Positions 27,914-38,300 of a DNA stretch of 44,490 bases are shown here, one piece after another. Under the pieces are notes generated by a model. The model was not told the DNA's origin. It was given only the letters and a program-made list of their open reading frames with translations, and did no database searches. Position 1 is the first letter of the stretch, and each line of letters starts with the position of its first letter. The stretch is from Desulfopila aestuarii DSM 18488 (GTDB lineage: Bacteria > Desulfobacterota > Desulfobulbia > Desulfobulbales > Desulfocapsaceae), in assembly GCA_945863875.1 (NCBI GenBank), contig CAMBBS010000036.1, forward strand, positions 1 to 44,490, written 5' to 3'. Position numbers and translations under genes: made by a program.

Positions 27914-29517
27914 AGTCCGAAAAGCCCTTTTATCAGCTCTTGATCCAGCTCACTGCCGCCTTTTTATTCCTCAGTGCTCTGCTGAACCTGAACTACCCGG
28001 CCGGCCGTTTTTTTTCCCCACAGCTGCTGCTGCCGTCTGTTGACGTCTGGCTGCTGCTTATCCCGCTCGCTTTGGCGGCCTGGGCCGGAGGACGACTACT
28101 GTTCTGGACCGGTCTGCCGCTGTGGGTGTTTTTTCTTGTGCTGCGCCTGTTCCGCATCGCCGACACGACGGTCCCGATGTATCTCAACCGCCCTTTCAAC
28201 CTCGCCATCGATTCCGGTTACCTCTTCGATCTCTACGATCTGCTCAAGACCTCTGCCCGTCAGGGGGAGTTCCTGCTGCAGTCGGTAAACATTGCAGTGG
28301 TGGCACTGGGGGTAGTCATCTCCAGCTGGTATGCCTGGCGGGCGGCAACCAGAGCGCTTCTGGCCCATCGGGTCCGGCTGTCTTTCCTGCTCGTCTCGGG
28401 GGTCCTCCTCGGTGCGGGGCATCTTTGTCAATTGCCGCCAACTCAACCGCCGGTTATGGTCCGCTTCGGCCGCGAGCTCCTTTCCGTCCCCCGGCAACGG
28501 GCACAGCAGCGGGCCGTCCTCGCCCGAATAGAGACAACGGCCCGGGACAGGAAAATTCATGCCTCCCCGGACAAAGGGCTCGAAGGACTGCGGGGCGCCG
28601 ATGTGCTATTGTTCATGGTCGAGTCCTATGGCCATATCGTCTTCAATCGACCTTCCTATCAACCGGCGATGGAGGCCACCATGGCCGGCTTTGCCGAAAT
28701 CCTTGAAGAGCACGGCTTCATGGCAGTCTCTTCCTATCTGACCTCCCCGACCTACGGCGGGGCATCCTGGCTGGCCCACAGCACCCTGGAGTTCGGGGTG
28801 CGGGTGGAAAACGACCTCGAGGAGAAGGCGTTACTCCGCTCCACCCTGCCGCCTCTGGCCGCCTATTTTCACAGGAGCGGTTATCGTACCGTCTCGGTGA
28901 TGCCCGGCACCCGCTTTTCCTATCCGGAAGGGGCCGTTTTTGGCTACAACCGGTTCTATTACGCCTGGGATTTCGGTTATCAAGGCCCGACCTTCGGCTG
29001 GGCGCCGATGTCCGACCAATTTGTGCTGGACTGGGTGCGCCGCCGGGAATTGGCCGAACGTCGACAGCCGCTCTTTATTCGCTATGTACTGATCAGCAGC
29101 CACGCCGCCTTCAGCATTCAACCGCCATTCCTTGCCGATTGGCGCGAGATCGGCGACGGCAGTATCTACCATGACCGGCAGCTGGTCTACTATCCCATTC
29201 ACTGGCCAAATCTCCACAATGCCGGAGGGGCATATCTTCGTTCCTTGGACTACGAATTTACTATCCTCGGAGATTATCTTGCCAAATTTGTCGATACCGA
29301 CACCCTGATTATCATCATGGGCGACCACCAGCCCAATCTCCAGCTCACCGGCAAAGGCGAGCCCTGGTCGGTACCGGTGCATGTCATCAGTCGCAATCCC
29401 CGGCTGCTGGAGCCGTTTCAAAAGCGGAGTTACACATCGGGCCTCATCCCGGCCCAACCACTCCCCCATGCCGGGATGGAGACTTTCTTACCGAATTTCC
29501 TGCTGGATTTCCGGTAG
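27910..29517 (+). CDS. Membrane sulfatase / LtaS-type alkaline-phosphatase-superfamily protein
   Basis: This 535-residue protein starts at ATG 27910 (4-nt overlap). Four to five N-terminal helices (to about 180) precede an extracytoplasmic catalytic domain: ADVLLFMVESYG with metal-binding Glu, SPTYGGASWLAHSTL with the probable Thr nucleophile, and IIIMGDHQPN with metal-binding Asp and His. This is the layout of lipoteichoic acid synthase, phosphoethanolamine transferases and OpgB, which transfer a lipid head group on the outer side of the inner membrane. The last gene of the operon; it would finish or decorate the product after export. Confidence 0.9.
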   Translation: MKSEKPFYQLLIQLTAAFLFLSALLNLNYPAGRFFSPQLLLPSVDVWLLLIPLALAAWAGGRLLFWTGLPLWVFFLVLRLFRIADTTVPMYLNRPFNLAIDSGYLFDLYDLLKTSARQGEFLLQSVNIAVVALGVVISSWYAWRAATRALLAHRVRLSFLLVSGVLLGAGHLCQLPPTQPPVMVRFGRELLSVPRQRAQQRAVLARIETTARDRKIHASPDKGLEGLRGADVLLFMVESYGHIVFNRPSYQPAMEATMAGFAEILEEHGFMAVSSYLTSPTYGGASWLAHSTLEFGVRVENDLEEKALLRSTLPPLAAYFHRSGYRTVSVMPGTRFSYPEGAVFGYNRFYYAWDFGYQGPTFGWAPMSDQFVLDWVRRRELAERRQPLFIRYVLISSHAAFSIQPPFLADWREIGDGSIYHDRQLVYYPIHWPNLHNAGGAYLRSLDYEFTILGDYLAKFVDTDTLIIIMGDHQPNLQLTGKGEPWSVPVHVISRNPRLLEPFQKRSYTSGLIPAQPLPHAGMETFLPNFLLDFR

Positions 29518-29767
29518 TCGCTGACCACCGCCCGGTACGGTTTTTACGGAATAACAACGAAACAAAGCTCATATGGACCACATCGCTGGAAGGGGTTCCT
29601 TCAATACCGACAATGCTAATTATTATTTCCGTTTTCTTCCATTCCTTAGTACCTTACTCCTGAAACCCCTGGCACTTTTTTCAGTACCCCATTGCGGGGA
29701 TAAGTGGTCTGACTACCTGTAACCACCACAACCTTGCTGCCGTTAAATCCTTATTGAAAAGAATTCC

Positions 29768-32446
29768 ATGTCATTCACACAACTTGAAGCTGCAGTGATG
29801 CCGGACGGCACAATCCAACTTGAATGGGGGGATGTGGCCGTAAGGCTTGACCGACACAACGGGGAACTGCAAAACGAAATTTTTTCCCACTATTCCGCCG
29901 ACCCACGTAGTTGGTTTTTTCAACTCGGCTTTTGCAATAAACATAAAACATTATCACCCTCTCTCGTTTTTTGGCGTGACTTTAGCGGTTTTTTTATCGA
30001 GAAACTCCGCCTCACCCCCGACATCGAAAAGTATCGTGAGGAGTTGGTGCTCCCCTTGGCCGATGAAGATCTCATCCGCTTTAGGAAAACTGCGCCGCTC
30101 ATGTCCGGCGGGGAGTATCTCAAAGATGAGGTGTTTCTTGACCTGTGGACCTGGCTGCACGAGATATTTGCCGAAAAGATAGCAGCCTATGACGGCTCGG
30201 TTGCGGAGTTCATTAAGCAATTCAGCCCGGACATCCACCTGGTCGGACGGATTTATTTCCATCTGGTCGAAAATAAAAAAAGCGACACGCCTTTTGCCTT
30301 TCTTGCCACCTATTCGACACGCTTAAATGAACAGGGCGAATCACGGCATCTGCCGTTAAAATTCGCCCTGGAAGAGTACCGGGACGATCAGGATAAATTG
30401 CTCCAGCTCTTGGTGACCGTCCATGAAGCTGTGCTTCGGAGTGACTTGCTGGCAAACCTCCTTAACTCCGGCGAGTTATTTCATCCGCTCTCCTGGTCGG
30501 CGAAAGAAGCGTTTGCTTTTTTGCAAGAGATACCGCTTTACCAGCAAGCCGGTATCCTCTGCCGCATTCCGAACTGGTGGAAGGGAAAAGCTGCGGGTAT
30601 TGGTATCCACATCAGCATCGGGGAGAAACCGCCGACTATGGTCGGGATGGCCGCGCTACTTGATTTTCGTCCCCGGCTTATGCTTGGTGATACGGAAATC
30701 TCCGAAGAGGAAGCCCGTCATCTACTGCAGCAGTCAGAGGGCCTGGCATTCTTGAAAAACAAGTGGATTGCTGTTGATTCGGAAAAATTGCAGCAGACGC
30801 TTGCCGCCTATGAAAAGGCCCGGAAACTCAACACGGAAGAGGGTATCAGTTTTCTCGATGCCATGCGTTTTTCCATGAGCCCGCAGGCACTTCTCGGTAC
30901 CGCTGACGACGGCATGCTTACCGGGGTCTCCAATGGCCAGTGGCTGCAATCAGTTATTGCTCAACTCCACCGTCCCTCTGCTAGCGGCACCGTCAAAACC
31001 GACAAGTCATTTACCGCCAAGCTTCGGGGCTATCAGCAGGATGGCCTAAAATGGCTCCATTACCTGCATACCCTGCAGCTCGGCGCCTGTCTGGCCGATG
31101 ACATGGGGCTCGGTAAGACCGTGCAGCTCCTCGCCTTTCTCAGTGCCCTGAAAAAGGAAAAGAAGAAAACCGGGAATTCGCCCGGAGCCTCGCTTCTGAT
31201 CATTCCAGCATCACTTTTATCCAACTGGATGAATGAAATACAGGCGTTTTTTCCGGATCTTCAATATCTTGCCGTCCACCCAGATCTCCATAAACCAGGC
31301 AAGGCCCCTGAACCTGGTCCGGACCAACTGGCCGGCCTCGATCTCGTCATCACCACGTATGCCCTGACCCAACGCTATGCATGGATTCAGCAGGCCTCCT
31401 GGTATTATATTATTCTCGATGAAGCGCAGGCCATCAAGAACCCGGGGACCAAACAGACCAAGGCCATAAAAAAACTGACCGCTGTCAATAGAATTGCCAT
31501 GACCGGGACACCGGTTGAAAACAGGTTGTCGGATTTATGGAGTCTTTTCGACTTTCTTAATCCGGGACTACTTGGCAATGCCAAGGAATTCAGCACCTTC
31601 ACAAAAGGCTTGGCCGATGACCCGAATGGCTATGCCAGGCTCAGAAAGGTCGTCAGCCCTTTCATTCTCAGGCGGTTGAAGACGGACAAGTCGATTATTT
31701 CCGATCTCCCCGACAAGGTGGAAGTGAAGACCTGGGCGGCAATGAGCAAAAAACAGACCGTGCTTTATGGTGAAATGGTAGCAGGTTTAAGAGAGATCAT
31801 TGAAAAGGCCGAGGGAATACAGAGAAAAGGTGTCATCCTCTCGGCGCTGATGAAGTTCAAGCAGCTCTGCAACCATCCGGCCCAATATCTTGGCCAGGAG
31901 CTGTTTGAGGAAACCGACAGTGGCAAGTTTGCCAGGCTGCGCGAAATCTGCGAGATCATCCACGAAAAAAGAGAAAAAGTTCTGGTCTTCACCCAGTTTA
32001 AAGAGATAACCGAGCCCTTGTCCCGGTTCCTGGCAACTATTTTCAAACGACAAGGTCTGGTTCTGCATGGCAGCATCCCGGTCGGCAAGAGAAAAGAACT
32101 CATTGAAAAATTTCAGGGACATGAATATGTTCCATACTTTGTTTTATCACTCAAGGCCGGAGGGGTCGGACTCAACCTGACCGCCGCTAACCATGTCATT
32201 CATTTTGACCGGTGGTGGAACCCGGCGGTGGAGAATCAAGCAACCGACAGGGCTTTTCGTATCGGCCAGAAAAAAAATGTCATGGTCCACAAGTTCCTGA
32301 CCAAGGGCACGGTGGAAGAAAAAATCGATGAGATGCTGACCGCCAAATCACAGCTCGCAGGGGAGGTTGTCGCCGCGTCCGGCGAGAACTGGATAACCGA
32401 AATGAGCAATGACCAGCTGTTTGATCTCTTTTCCTTGCAACCATAA
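29768..32446 (+). CDS. SNF2-family DNA helicase/translocase
   Basis: This 892-residue protein has an N-terminal region of unknown function (to about 400) and a complete SNF2 motor: Walker A MGLGKTVQLLAFL, DEAQAIKN (DEAD/DEAH position), MTGTPVENRLSDLWSLFDF, and the C-terminal helicase lobe with VFTQFKEIT and ATDRAFRIGQKKNV. Such enzymes move along double-stranded DNA and remodel bound proteins. The next gene encodes a SWIM protein 15 nt on, a pair often found together in bacteria, so the two probably act in one DNA-handling complex. A role in repair, transcription or defence is undecided. Confidence 0.95.
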   Translation: MSFTQLEAAVMPDGTIQLEWGDVAVRLDRHNGELQNEIFSHYSADPRSWFFQLGFCNKHKTLSPSLVFWRDFSGFFIEKLRLTPDIEKYREELVLPLADEDLIRFRKTAPLMSGGEYLKDEVFLDLWTWLHEIFAEKIAAYDGSVAEFIKQFSPDIHLVGRIYFHLVENKKSDTPFAFLATYSTRLNEQGESRHLPLKFALEEYRDDQDKLLQLLVTVHEAVLRSDLLANLLNSGELFHPLSWSAKEAFAFLQEIPLYQQAGILCRIPNWWKGKAAGIGIHISIGEKPPTMVGMAALLDFRPRLMLGDTEISEEEARHLLQQSEGLAFLKNKWIAVDSEKLQQTLAAYEKARKLNTEEGISFLDAMRFSMSPQALLGTADDGMLTGVSNGQWLQSVIAQLHRPSASGTVKTDKSFTAKLRGYQQDGLKWLHYLHTLQLGACLADDMGLGKTVQLLAFLSALKKEKKKTGNSPGASLLIIPASLLSNWMNEIQAFFPDLQYLAVHPDLHKPGKAPEPGPDQLAGLDLVITTYALTQRYAWIQQASWYYIILDEAQAIKNPGTKQTKAIKKLTAVNRIAMTGTPVENRLSDLWSLFDFLNPGLLGNAKEFSTFTKGLADDPNGYARLRKVVSPFILRRLKTDKSIISDLPDKVEVKTWAAMSKKQTVLYGEMVAGLREIIEKAEGIQRKGVILSALMKFKQLCNHPAQYLGQELFEETDSGKFARLREICEIIHEKREKVLVFTQFKEITEPLSRFLATIFKRQGLVLHGSIPVGKRKELIEKFQGHEYVPYFVLSLKAGGVGLNLTAANHVIHFDRWWNPAVENQATDRAFRIGQKKNVMVHKFLTKGTVEEKIDEMLTAKSQLAGEVVAASGENWITEMSNDQLFDLFSLQP

Positions 32447-32461
32447 TCAAATATTGGGGCG

Positions 32462-33439
32462 ATGGCTATGAGCTACGGGGGATATCCGAAATATGTGTCT
32501 GTCAGCCAAAAAATGGCCAAAGCAGAGAAAAAACTGAAGCAACTGAGAAAAAAGATGCCCGGCATCAGACCGGTTATTCTTACCGGCAGTAGCCTGGCAC
32601 AGACGTGGTGGGCGAAGAGTTGGAATAATAATCTTGAGCGATATGCCGATTATGACAACCGCATCGGTCGAGGCAGAAGCTATCTCCGGCACGGGGCGGT
32701 ACTCGATTTGCAAATTACCCCCGGTAAGGTGACTGCCCTGGTCATGGGCTCGGTCGCCACTCCCTATGAGATAACAATTACCATCCAGCCGGTTTCCGCG
32801 AACCATTATCAAACAATCAAAAAGCAGTGCCAGGGCCATTTGAAATCATTGCAGGACTTGCTTGTCGGCAAGTTTCCCAAAGCCCTGGCGGAAATCTTTT
32901 TCACTCAGCATCAAGGGCTCTTCCCAACTCCGAAAGATATCCGATTTCATTGCAGTTGTCCTGACAGCGCCTCGATGTGCAAACATATCGCAGCTACCTT
33001 GTACGGCATCGGTGCAAGGTTTGATGAAGATCCCTCATTATTCTTTACTCTGCGGGGAGTGGATACCGGAGATCTGATTGCCGATGCGGTAAAAGGTTCG
33101 ACGGATGAGTTACTGAACAAAACCAGAAAGAAAACCGCCAGGGTTATTGACGATGCCGATCTGGCCGACCTCTTCGGCATCGATATGGATCCCCAGCCGG
33201 ACTTTACCGCCCAGCCCGTTCATACACCCGCCAAGCAGAAAAATATTCCAAAATCGCCACAAACGGCGACCGCTCGTGTTGCGGCAATCATTGTCGCCGA
33301 GACATCCGGAGTCACCATCGCCGACCTGGTAACAAAGACCGGCTATCCGAAGAGTAAACTGTACGGTATCGTGCATAGGTTAAAACAGGAGGGGAAAATA
33401 AAGAATGTGTCGCACGGTGTGTATGGACGGCCCGATTGA
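32462..33439 (+). CDS. SWIM zinc-finger protein
   Basis: This 325-residue protein carries a SWIM motif CSCPDSASMCKH (C-x-C-x(n)-C-x-H) near residue 165, a DNA or protein binding zinc finger. A C-terminal winged-helix-like segment (TSGVTIADLVTKTGYPKSKLYGIVHRLKQEGKI) may also bind DNA. The N-terminus is a conserved block, SYGGYPKYVSVSQK and WWAKSWNNNLE. It is co-encoded with the SNF2 helicase and may guide it to substrates. An ATG six bases later is an alternative start. Confidence 0.9.
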   Translation: MAMSYGGYPKYVSVSQKMAKAEKKLKQLRKKMPGIRPVILTGSSLAQTWWAKSWNNNLERYADYDNRIGRGRSYLRHGAVLDLQITPGKVTALVMGSVATPYEITITIQPVSANHYQTIKKQCQGHLKSLQDLLVGKFPKALAEIFFTQHQGLFPTPKDIRFHCSCPDSASMCKHIAATLYGIGARFDEDPSLFFTLRGVDTGDLIADAVKGSTDELLNKTRKKTARVIDDADLADLFGIDMDPQPDFTAQPVHTPAKQKNIPKSPQTATARVAAIIVAETSGVTIADLVTKTGYPKSKLYGIVHRLKQEGKIKNVSHGVYGRPD

Positions 33440-33521
33440 AAGCCAGGAAAGAAGACTACATGTTCACATTTTGGATACCCATTTGCCTGTGGCGATATTG
33501 CCCGGACGTTTTTCTCATCGG

Positions 33522-35318
33522 ATGTCTTGTTTCATAATCCTGATTTTGTCGTTTTTCTGTCTATTGTGCATCAATGCAACAGGATGGGCGATTGCCACAG
33601 AGCGGCTCAACGTTGAAATTATCGGTATTACGGGTGATGTGCTGCAAAACGTTGAAATTTCGCTCAGTATCAGCACCGCATCGAAAGAGCAGGAAGCAGG
33701 CTTGCTGGAAGGCTTCAGCTTTGATGATAAAGAGGGAAAGCCGGCTTTGTCTGAGCCAACCATTAAGCGGTTGCATCGTTTGGCACCGGAAGAAATTCGC
33801 CAGGCCATGCAACCCTTCGGCTATTATGAACCCAAGCTCGATGCGCAACTTGAAAAGATCAACGGCGTGTGGCAGGCCATTTACAGGATTGCCCCCGGAC
33901 CTCCTACCATACTGGAACGCGTCGAAATCCGTGTAAAGGGTAAAGGCGGTGAAGAGCCGCCCGTGACAGAGGTGCTGACTTCGACAAAAATTGTTTCCGG
34001 CGAAAAGCTGGACCATCGCGCATATCAACAAACCAAAAACCAGCTATCAGACGTCCTCTATAATGCAGGTTATATCGATGCCAGGTTTACCCAGAGTGAA
34101 ATCAGGGTATATCCACCCAGGCAAAAGGCCGATATTTACCTGACAGTTGATTCGGGGCCTCAATTCCAGTTTGGCCCGATCACCGTTGAACAGGATATTC
34201 TCAATCAAGACTTTGTCGATAAATTTGCCACATTTAAACAGGGCGATCGTTTCGACACCAGCAAGTTGATCGACTACCAGCTTGCTCTGACAGACAGCAA
34301 CTATTTCGGCGAGGTTGAGATTCTCGCAGAGCGCGAGAACGCTATCGGTACCGAAATTCCGGTGATTGTCAAAACCAAAGCAACCAAACCGCGACGCTAT
34401 ACGGCCGGACTCGGTTTCGGCACAGATACAGGCCCAAGGGTGACCGCCGGAGCCGAACTGAGACGGATCAACCATCGAGGACACAAGGTGCGTTTCGACC
34501 TTCTCGCATCGTCCATCGAACAATCATTCAGCAGTCAATACCTGATCCCGATCAAGAATGTTGCTACAGACAACCTTGCCTTTACCGCTTCGACATCCCG
34601 GGTCCAGGAAGGCGATATTGATACCGACCAGTTCAAACTTGGTGCCGGCATCAATGAAAACTGGTTGGGATTTCGGCGTCGACTGTCCCTTACCCTCGAA
34701 CAGGAAAATTTCGATATTGGCGATGGGACGCAAACCTCGACGCTGGTGATTCCCGGTATTCTGTTGTCGCGCACGTATGCGGATGATCCGTTGTTTCCAC
34801 GTTCGGGCTATAGCGTGAATCTCGACATACATGGCGGTGTGGAAAGCCCCTTGACCGAGACGACCTTTCTCCATACCAGCATCAGTGCGCGCTCGGTGCT
34901 GCCTCTTACCGAACGTAGTCGATTGTTGCTGCGGGGTGAGCTTGGCGCAATCCAGGCGACGACGTTTTCCGACCTGCCTCCCTCGCAGCGATTCTTTGCC
35001 GGCGGTGACCAGAGTGTTCGAGGCTATGGATTTCAAGAATTGAGTCCGAAAAACAGCGACAGAGATGCTATCGGTGGGCAATACCTGACGGTGGCAAGTA
35101 TCGAGGCGGATTATTTGATCTATAAAAATTTTGGTATGGCGACGTTTTTTGATGTCGGTAATGCCGGCGACGATATGCTGACCAGCCTGAAAAAAGGGCT
35201 TGGTATGGGTCTGCGCTACCGCTCACCGGTTGGTATGATCCGTTTCGACCTTGCCCTGCCGCTGGATGATGATGCCGACAGCTTCCGCCTGCACATCAGT
35301 ATCGGAACCGATCTATGA
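33522..35318 (+). CDS. tamA: TamA-type outer membrane protein (BamA/TamA family)
   Basis: The mature protein has about three POTRA domains (to about residue 240) and a C-terminal Omp85 beta-barrel with the lid-lock type motif FFAGGDQSVRGYGFQELSP near 510. It acts in the outer membrane to insert or assemble autotransporter-like proteins, together with TamB. I prefer ATG 33522, which gives a clean signal peptide (MSCFIILILSFFCLLCINATGWA); the open frame extends upstream to 33405 inside the SWIM gene. Its TGA overlaps tamB by 4 nt. Confidence 0.9.
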   Translation: MSCFIILILSFFCLLCINATGWAIATERLNVEIIGITGDVLQNVEISLSISTASKEQEAGLLEGFSFDDKEGKPALSEPTIKRLHRLAPEEIRQAMQPFGYYEPKLDAQLEKINGVWQAIYRIAPGPPTILERVEIRVKGKGGEEPPVTEVLTSTKIVSGEKLDHRAYQQTKNQLSDVLYNAGYIDARFTQSEIRVYPPRQKADIYLTVDSGPQFQFGPITVEQDILNQDFVDKFATFKQGDRFDTSKLIDYQLALTDSNYFGEVEILAERENAIGTEIPVIVKTKATKPRRYTAGLGFGTDTGPRVTAGAELRRINHRGHKVRFDLLASSIEQSFSSQYLIPIKNVATDNLAFTASTSRVQEGDIDTDQFKLGAGINENWLGFRRRLSLTLEQENFDIGDGTQTSTLVIPGILLSRTYADDPLFPRSGYSVNLDIHGGVESPLTETTFLHTSISARSVLPLTERSRLLLRGELGAIQATTFSDLPPSQRFFAGGDQSVRGYGFQELSPKNSDRDAIGGQYLTVASIEADYLIYKNFGMATFFDVGNAGDDMLTSLKKGLGMGLRYRSPVGMIRFDLALPLDDDADSFRLHISIGTDL

Positions 35319-38300
35319 AGCGCGTAGTCAAAATCATATCTGTTGCGGCAATTGCCCTTGTTGCCTTGTTGCCAGTGACGCTGGTCGCCGCACTTTTTTG
35401 GGTCATTGGCACTGAAAGCGGAACGCAATTTGCGTGGCGGCATGCACGGTCTTTTGTACCGACCGGTGTTGAAATAGATGCCCTGGAGGGTCGTCTTACC
35501 GGACCGCTGGAGGTCAGGGGACTAAAGATCAGCAACGACGCGTTTCAGCTTGAAATAGACAAGATAGATCTGCAATGGCTGCCTTTGCAGCTGTTGCATC
35601 GGGTGCTGGATATTGACCATATCGCTGTGGAAGGTGTTCGCTATACGCAGCTGGAAGTTATTCCACCGCAACCCAAAGAAGAATCAGCACCCATAAACCT
35701 GCCGGAAGAGATTGTCCTGCCTCTCGGTGTACGACTCGGCGAGGTGAGTCTGCGCGATTTCGAGTTTCGCTCGCAGCCTGACAATGCACCTTTTGCCATA
35801 ATTTCCGCCACATTAAGTGCTAGTGTGAATGAACAGGAAGTTGACATCTCCAGTCTGAAAATCGAGTCGCCGCTCTTTACCGTGGCGGGAAAAACACTGC
35901 TGACAACACATGGCGACTACGCCGTTCAAGGTGAACTTGACTGGCAGGTCCCTGTACCTGATTATCCGGCGGCACATGGACACACGCTCCTCAGCGGCAG
36001 CCTTCGCGAAATGACTATCACCCAGAGCATAACAAAACCTTACGATGTGCAGGGCACAGTGCTGCTGCAAAATCCTGTCGAAAATCTTGCCTTCGAGGTT
36101 GCATTGCATATAAATCCGCTGGAGCTTCAGACCTTGAATAAAGATTTACCGCCGATGACTGCCCAGCTGACGGTCAGGGGCAAAGGTAATCCAGGCGATA
36201 TTACCTTCAGTCTCAGCGGGTGGGCGGAAGATCCGGGCTTGGGGCGAGTCAATACCACTCTGACAGGTGGATTTAAGTCCAATGTGGTCACTCTTGATGC
36301 GCTCAAGGTCAATGTGGCGGAACAAGCTGCCCAGATCACGGCCAGGGGCCAGCTTGATGTTGCCGATACACCTGAGTTTAACCTTACGATTGACTGGCAG
36401 CAACTGCAATGGCCGCTGCAGCAGCCCATGGTAAGAAGCCCCAAAGGACATATCGCCGTGGATGGAAAAATTGACGCCTATACGCTCAGCATGCAGGCCG
36501 ATGTTGCTGTGCCGGAGCAGACGACTGACGCCCAGCTTCTGCTGGAGGGTCAGGGGAGCCAGGAGGCTCTGACATTGTCACGCATCGATATCACTGCCCT
36601 TGAGGGCACAATCAAAGGCAAGGCCGGCCTCAGTTGGCAGCCAGAACTGAAAGGAGATGCCGATCTGGTCGGGCAAGGGTTGAATCCGGAGGGGATACTG
36701 CAAGACTGGCCGGGTAAACTGGGATTTTCCTTGCAGGCAGAGGGGGGTATGAGTGACGAGTTTCCCAGGCTGCAATTGCAGCAGTTTTCGGTGCAGGGGC
36801 AACTGCGCGGCTATGAGGTGGCCCTGGACGCAGCCGGTTCCTATGAGGAAAACCTCGCGACGCTGCAACGTCTTGCACTGTCCTCCGGCTCGACAAAGCT
36901 TGACGTCATCGGCACGATGAGCGACAGGCTCAATGTCCACTGGCAGGTTCACAGCGAGGATCTTGGCACACTGCTCCCGAAGACGGAAGGCCGCATCACA
37001 GGAAAAGGAACGTTGGCCGGGCCTCTTAAAAGTCCCCGGGTAGTGGCTGCCCTTGATGCAGACAAGTTGGCCTATCAGGATTCTCGGCTACAATCGTTAC
37101 ATCTTGATGCTGACGTTGATGTGGCGGGGAAAGCCCAGTCAAAGGTTTCACTCGACTTAACGGAGGGCAATGCGGCAGGCGTCGAACTCCGAAAAATTGT
37201 CTTGAACGGCCGGGGTGTTCCTGGCGCGCATACACTCACCCTGGCGGCGGATACCTCCAGTGGGCAGGCAGATATTGCCTTTCAGGGTGACTTGAAAAAT
37301 CCCTGGCAACCGGACATGATCTGGAACTTCACATTGAATCAGGCCAACCTCAAATACCCCGACCTGGGCGGCTGGGCACTGCAAAAGCCTTCTTCGGGAC
37401 AAATTTCCGCCGGACAGGCGATGCTTTCCGAGAGCTGCTGGCAATCGGGAGAGGCACTGCTGTGTCTGCAGGGCAAACAGGCAACAGAAAAAATCCAGGC
37501 CGATTTCACCTTGACGAACCTGCCGTTCTCGTATGTATCCCCTTATTTCCCCCCTGATATTGACGTCCAGGGCAGCCTGAATGGAAAGGGGACCCTTAGC
37601 CAATTCGGCAAGAATGACCCTTTCGTCGGTGTTGATCTCAAGACATCCCCGGTTCGTCTGCTGTCGCGTGATTCGAACGAAGATCAACAGAAAGACGCCT
37701 TGATCATTGCATTCGAGCCTATTGATATCCACCTGCAAATGGATCAGGGCGGATTGCAGGCCGATATGGCATTACCCTTGTCCCAGACCGATAAAATTGC
37801 CTTGAAAGCCGCTCTTTCTCCAGGACAGAGTTCATTAATGGAGCGGCCATTGAATGGGCAGCTCACCACGGAAATTCAGAACCTCGATTTTATTGCCGAT
37901 CTGCTTCCCGAAGTCCAGAGCATCGCCGGCAGACTGACCGGCAAGATGGCCCTCGCCGGGAGTCTGGCGTTGCCTGTGCTTCAAGGACGCCTGGCGCTGG
38001 TCGAAGGGGCCGCCGAACTGGAACGTCCCGGGTTGCATCTGAAGGATATTCAGGTAGAACTGACCGGAGAAGGTGAGAGCGGGATCCGGCTGACTGCCCA
38101 TGCCGCCTCCGAAGGGGGCGAACTGGATATCGTCGGCACTTCGGATGTGCGTGGTGAGGCGGCCACCGCTGACATTACGGTGAAGGGGGAAAATTTCAGG
38201 GTAATCAACACGCTCGAAGCACAGGTCGACGCCTCGCCCAACCTGGTTATCGCCCTGCGCGAAAACAGGATAGATGTGGGTGGTGAACTAGTGATCCCCA

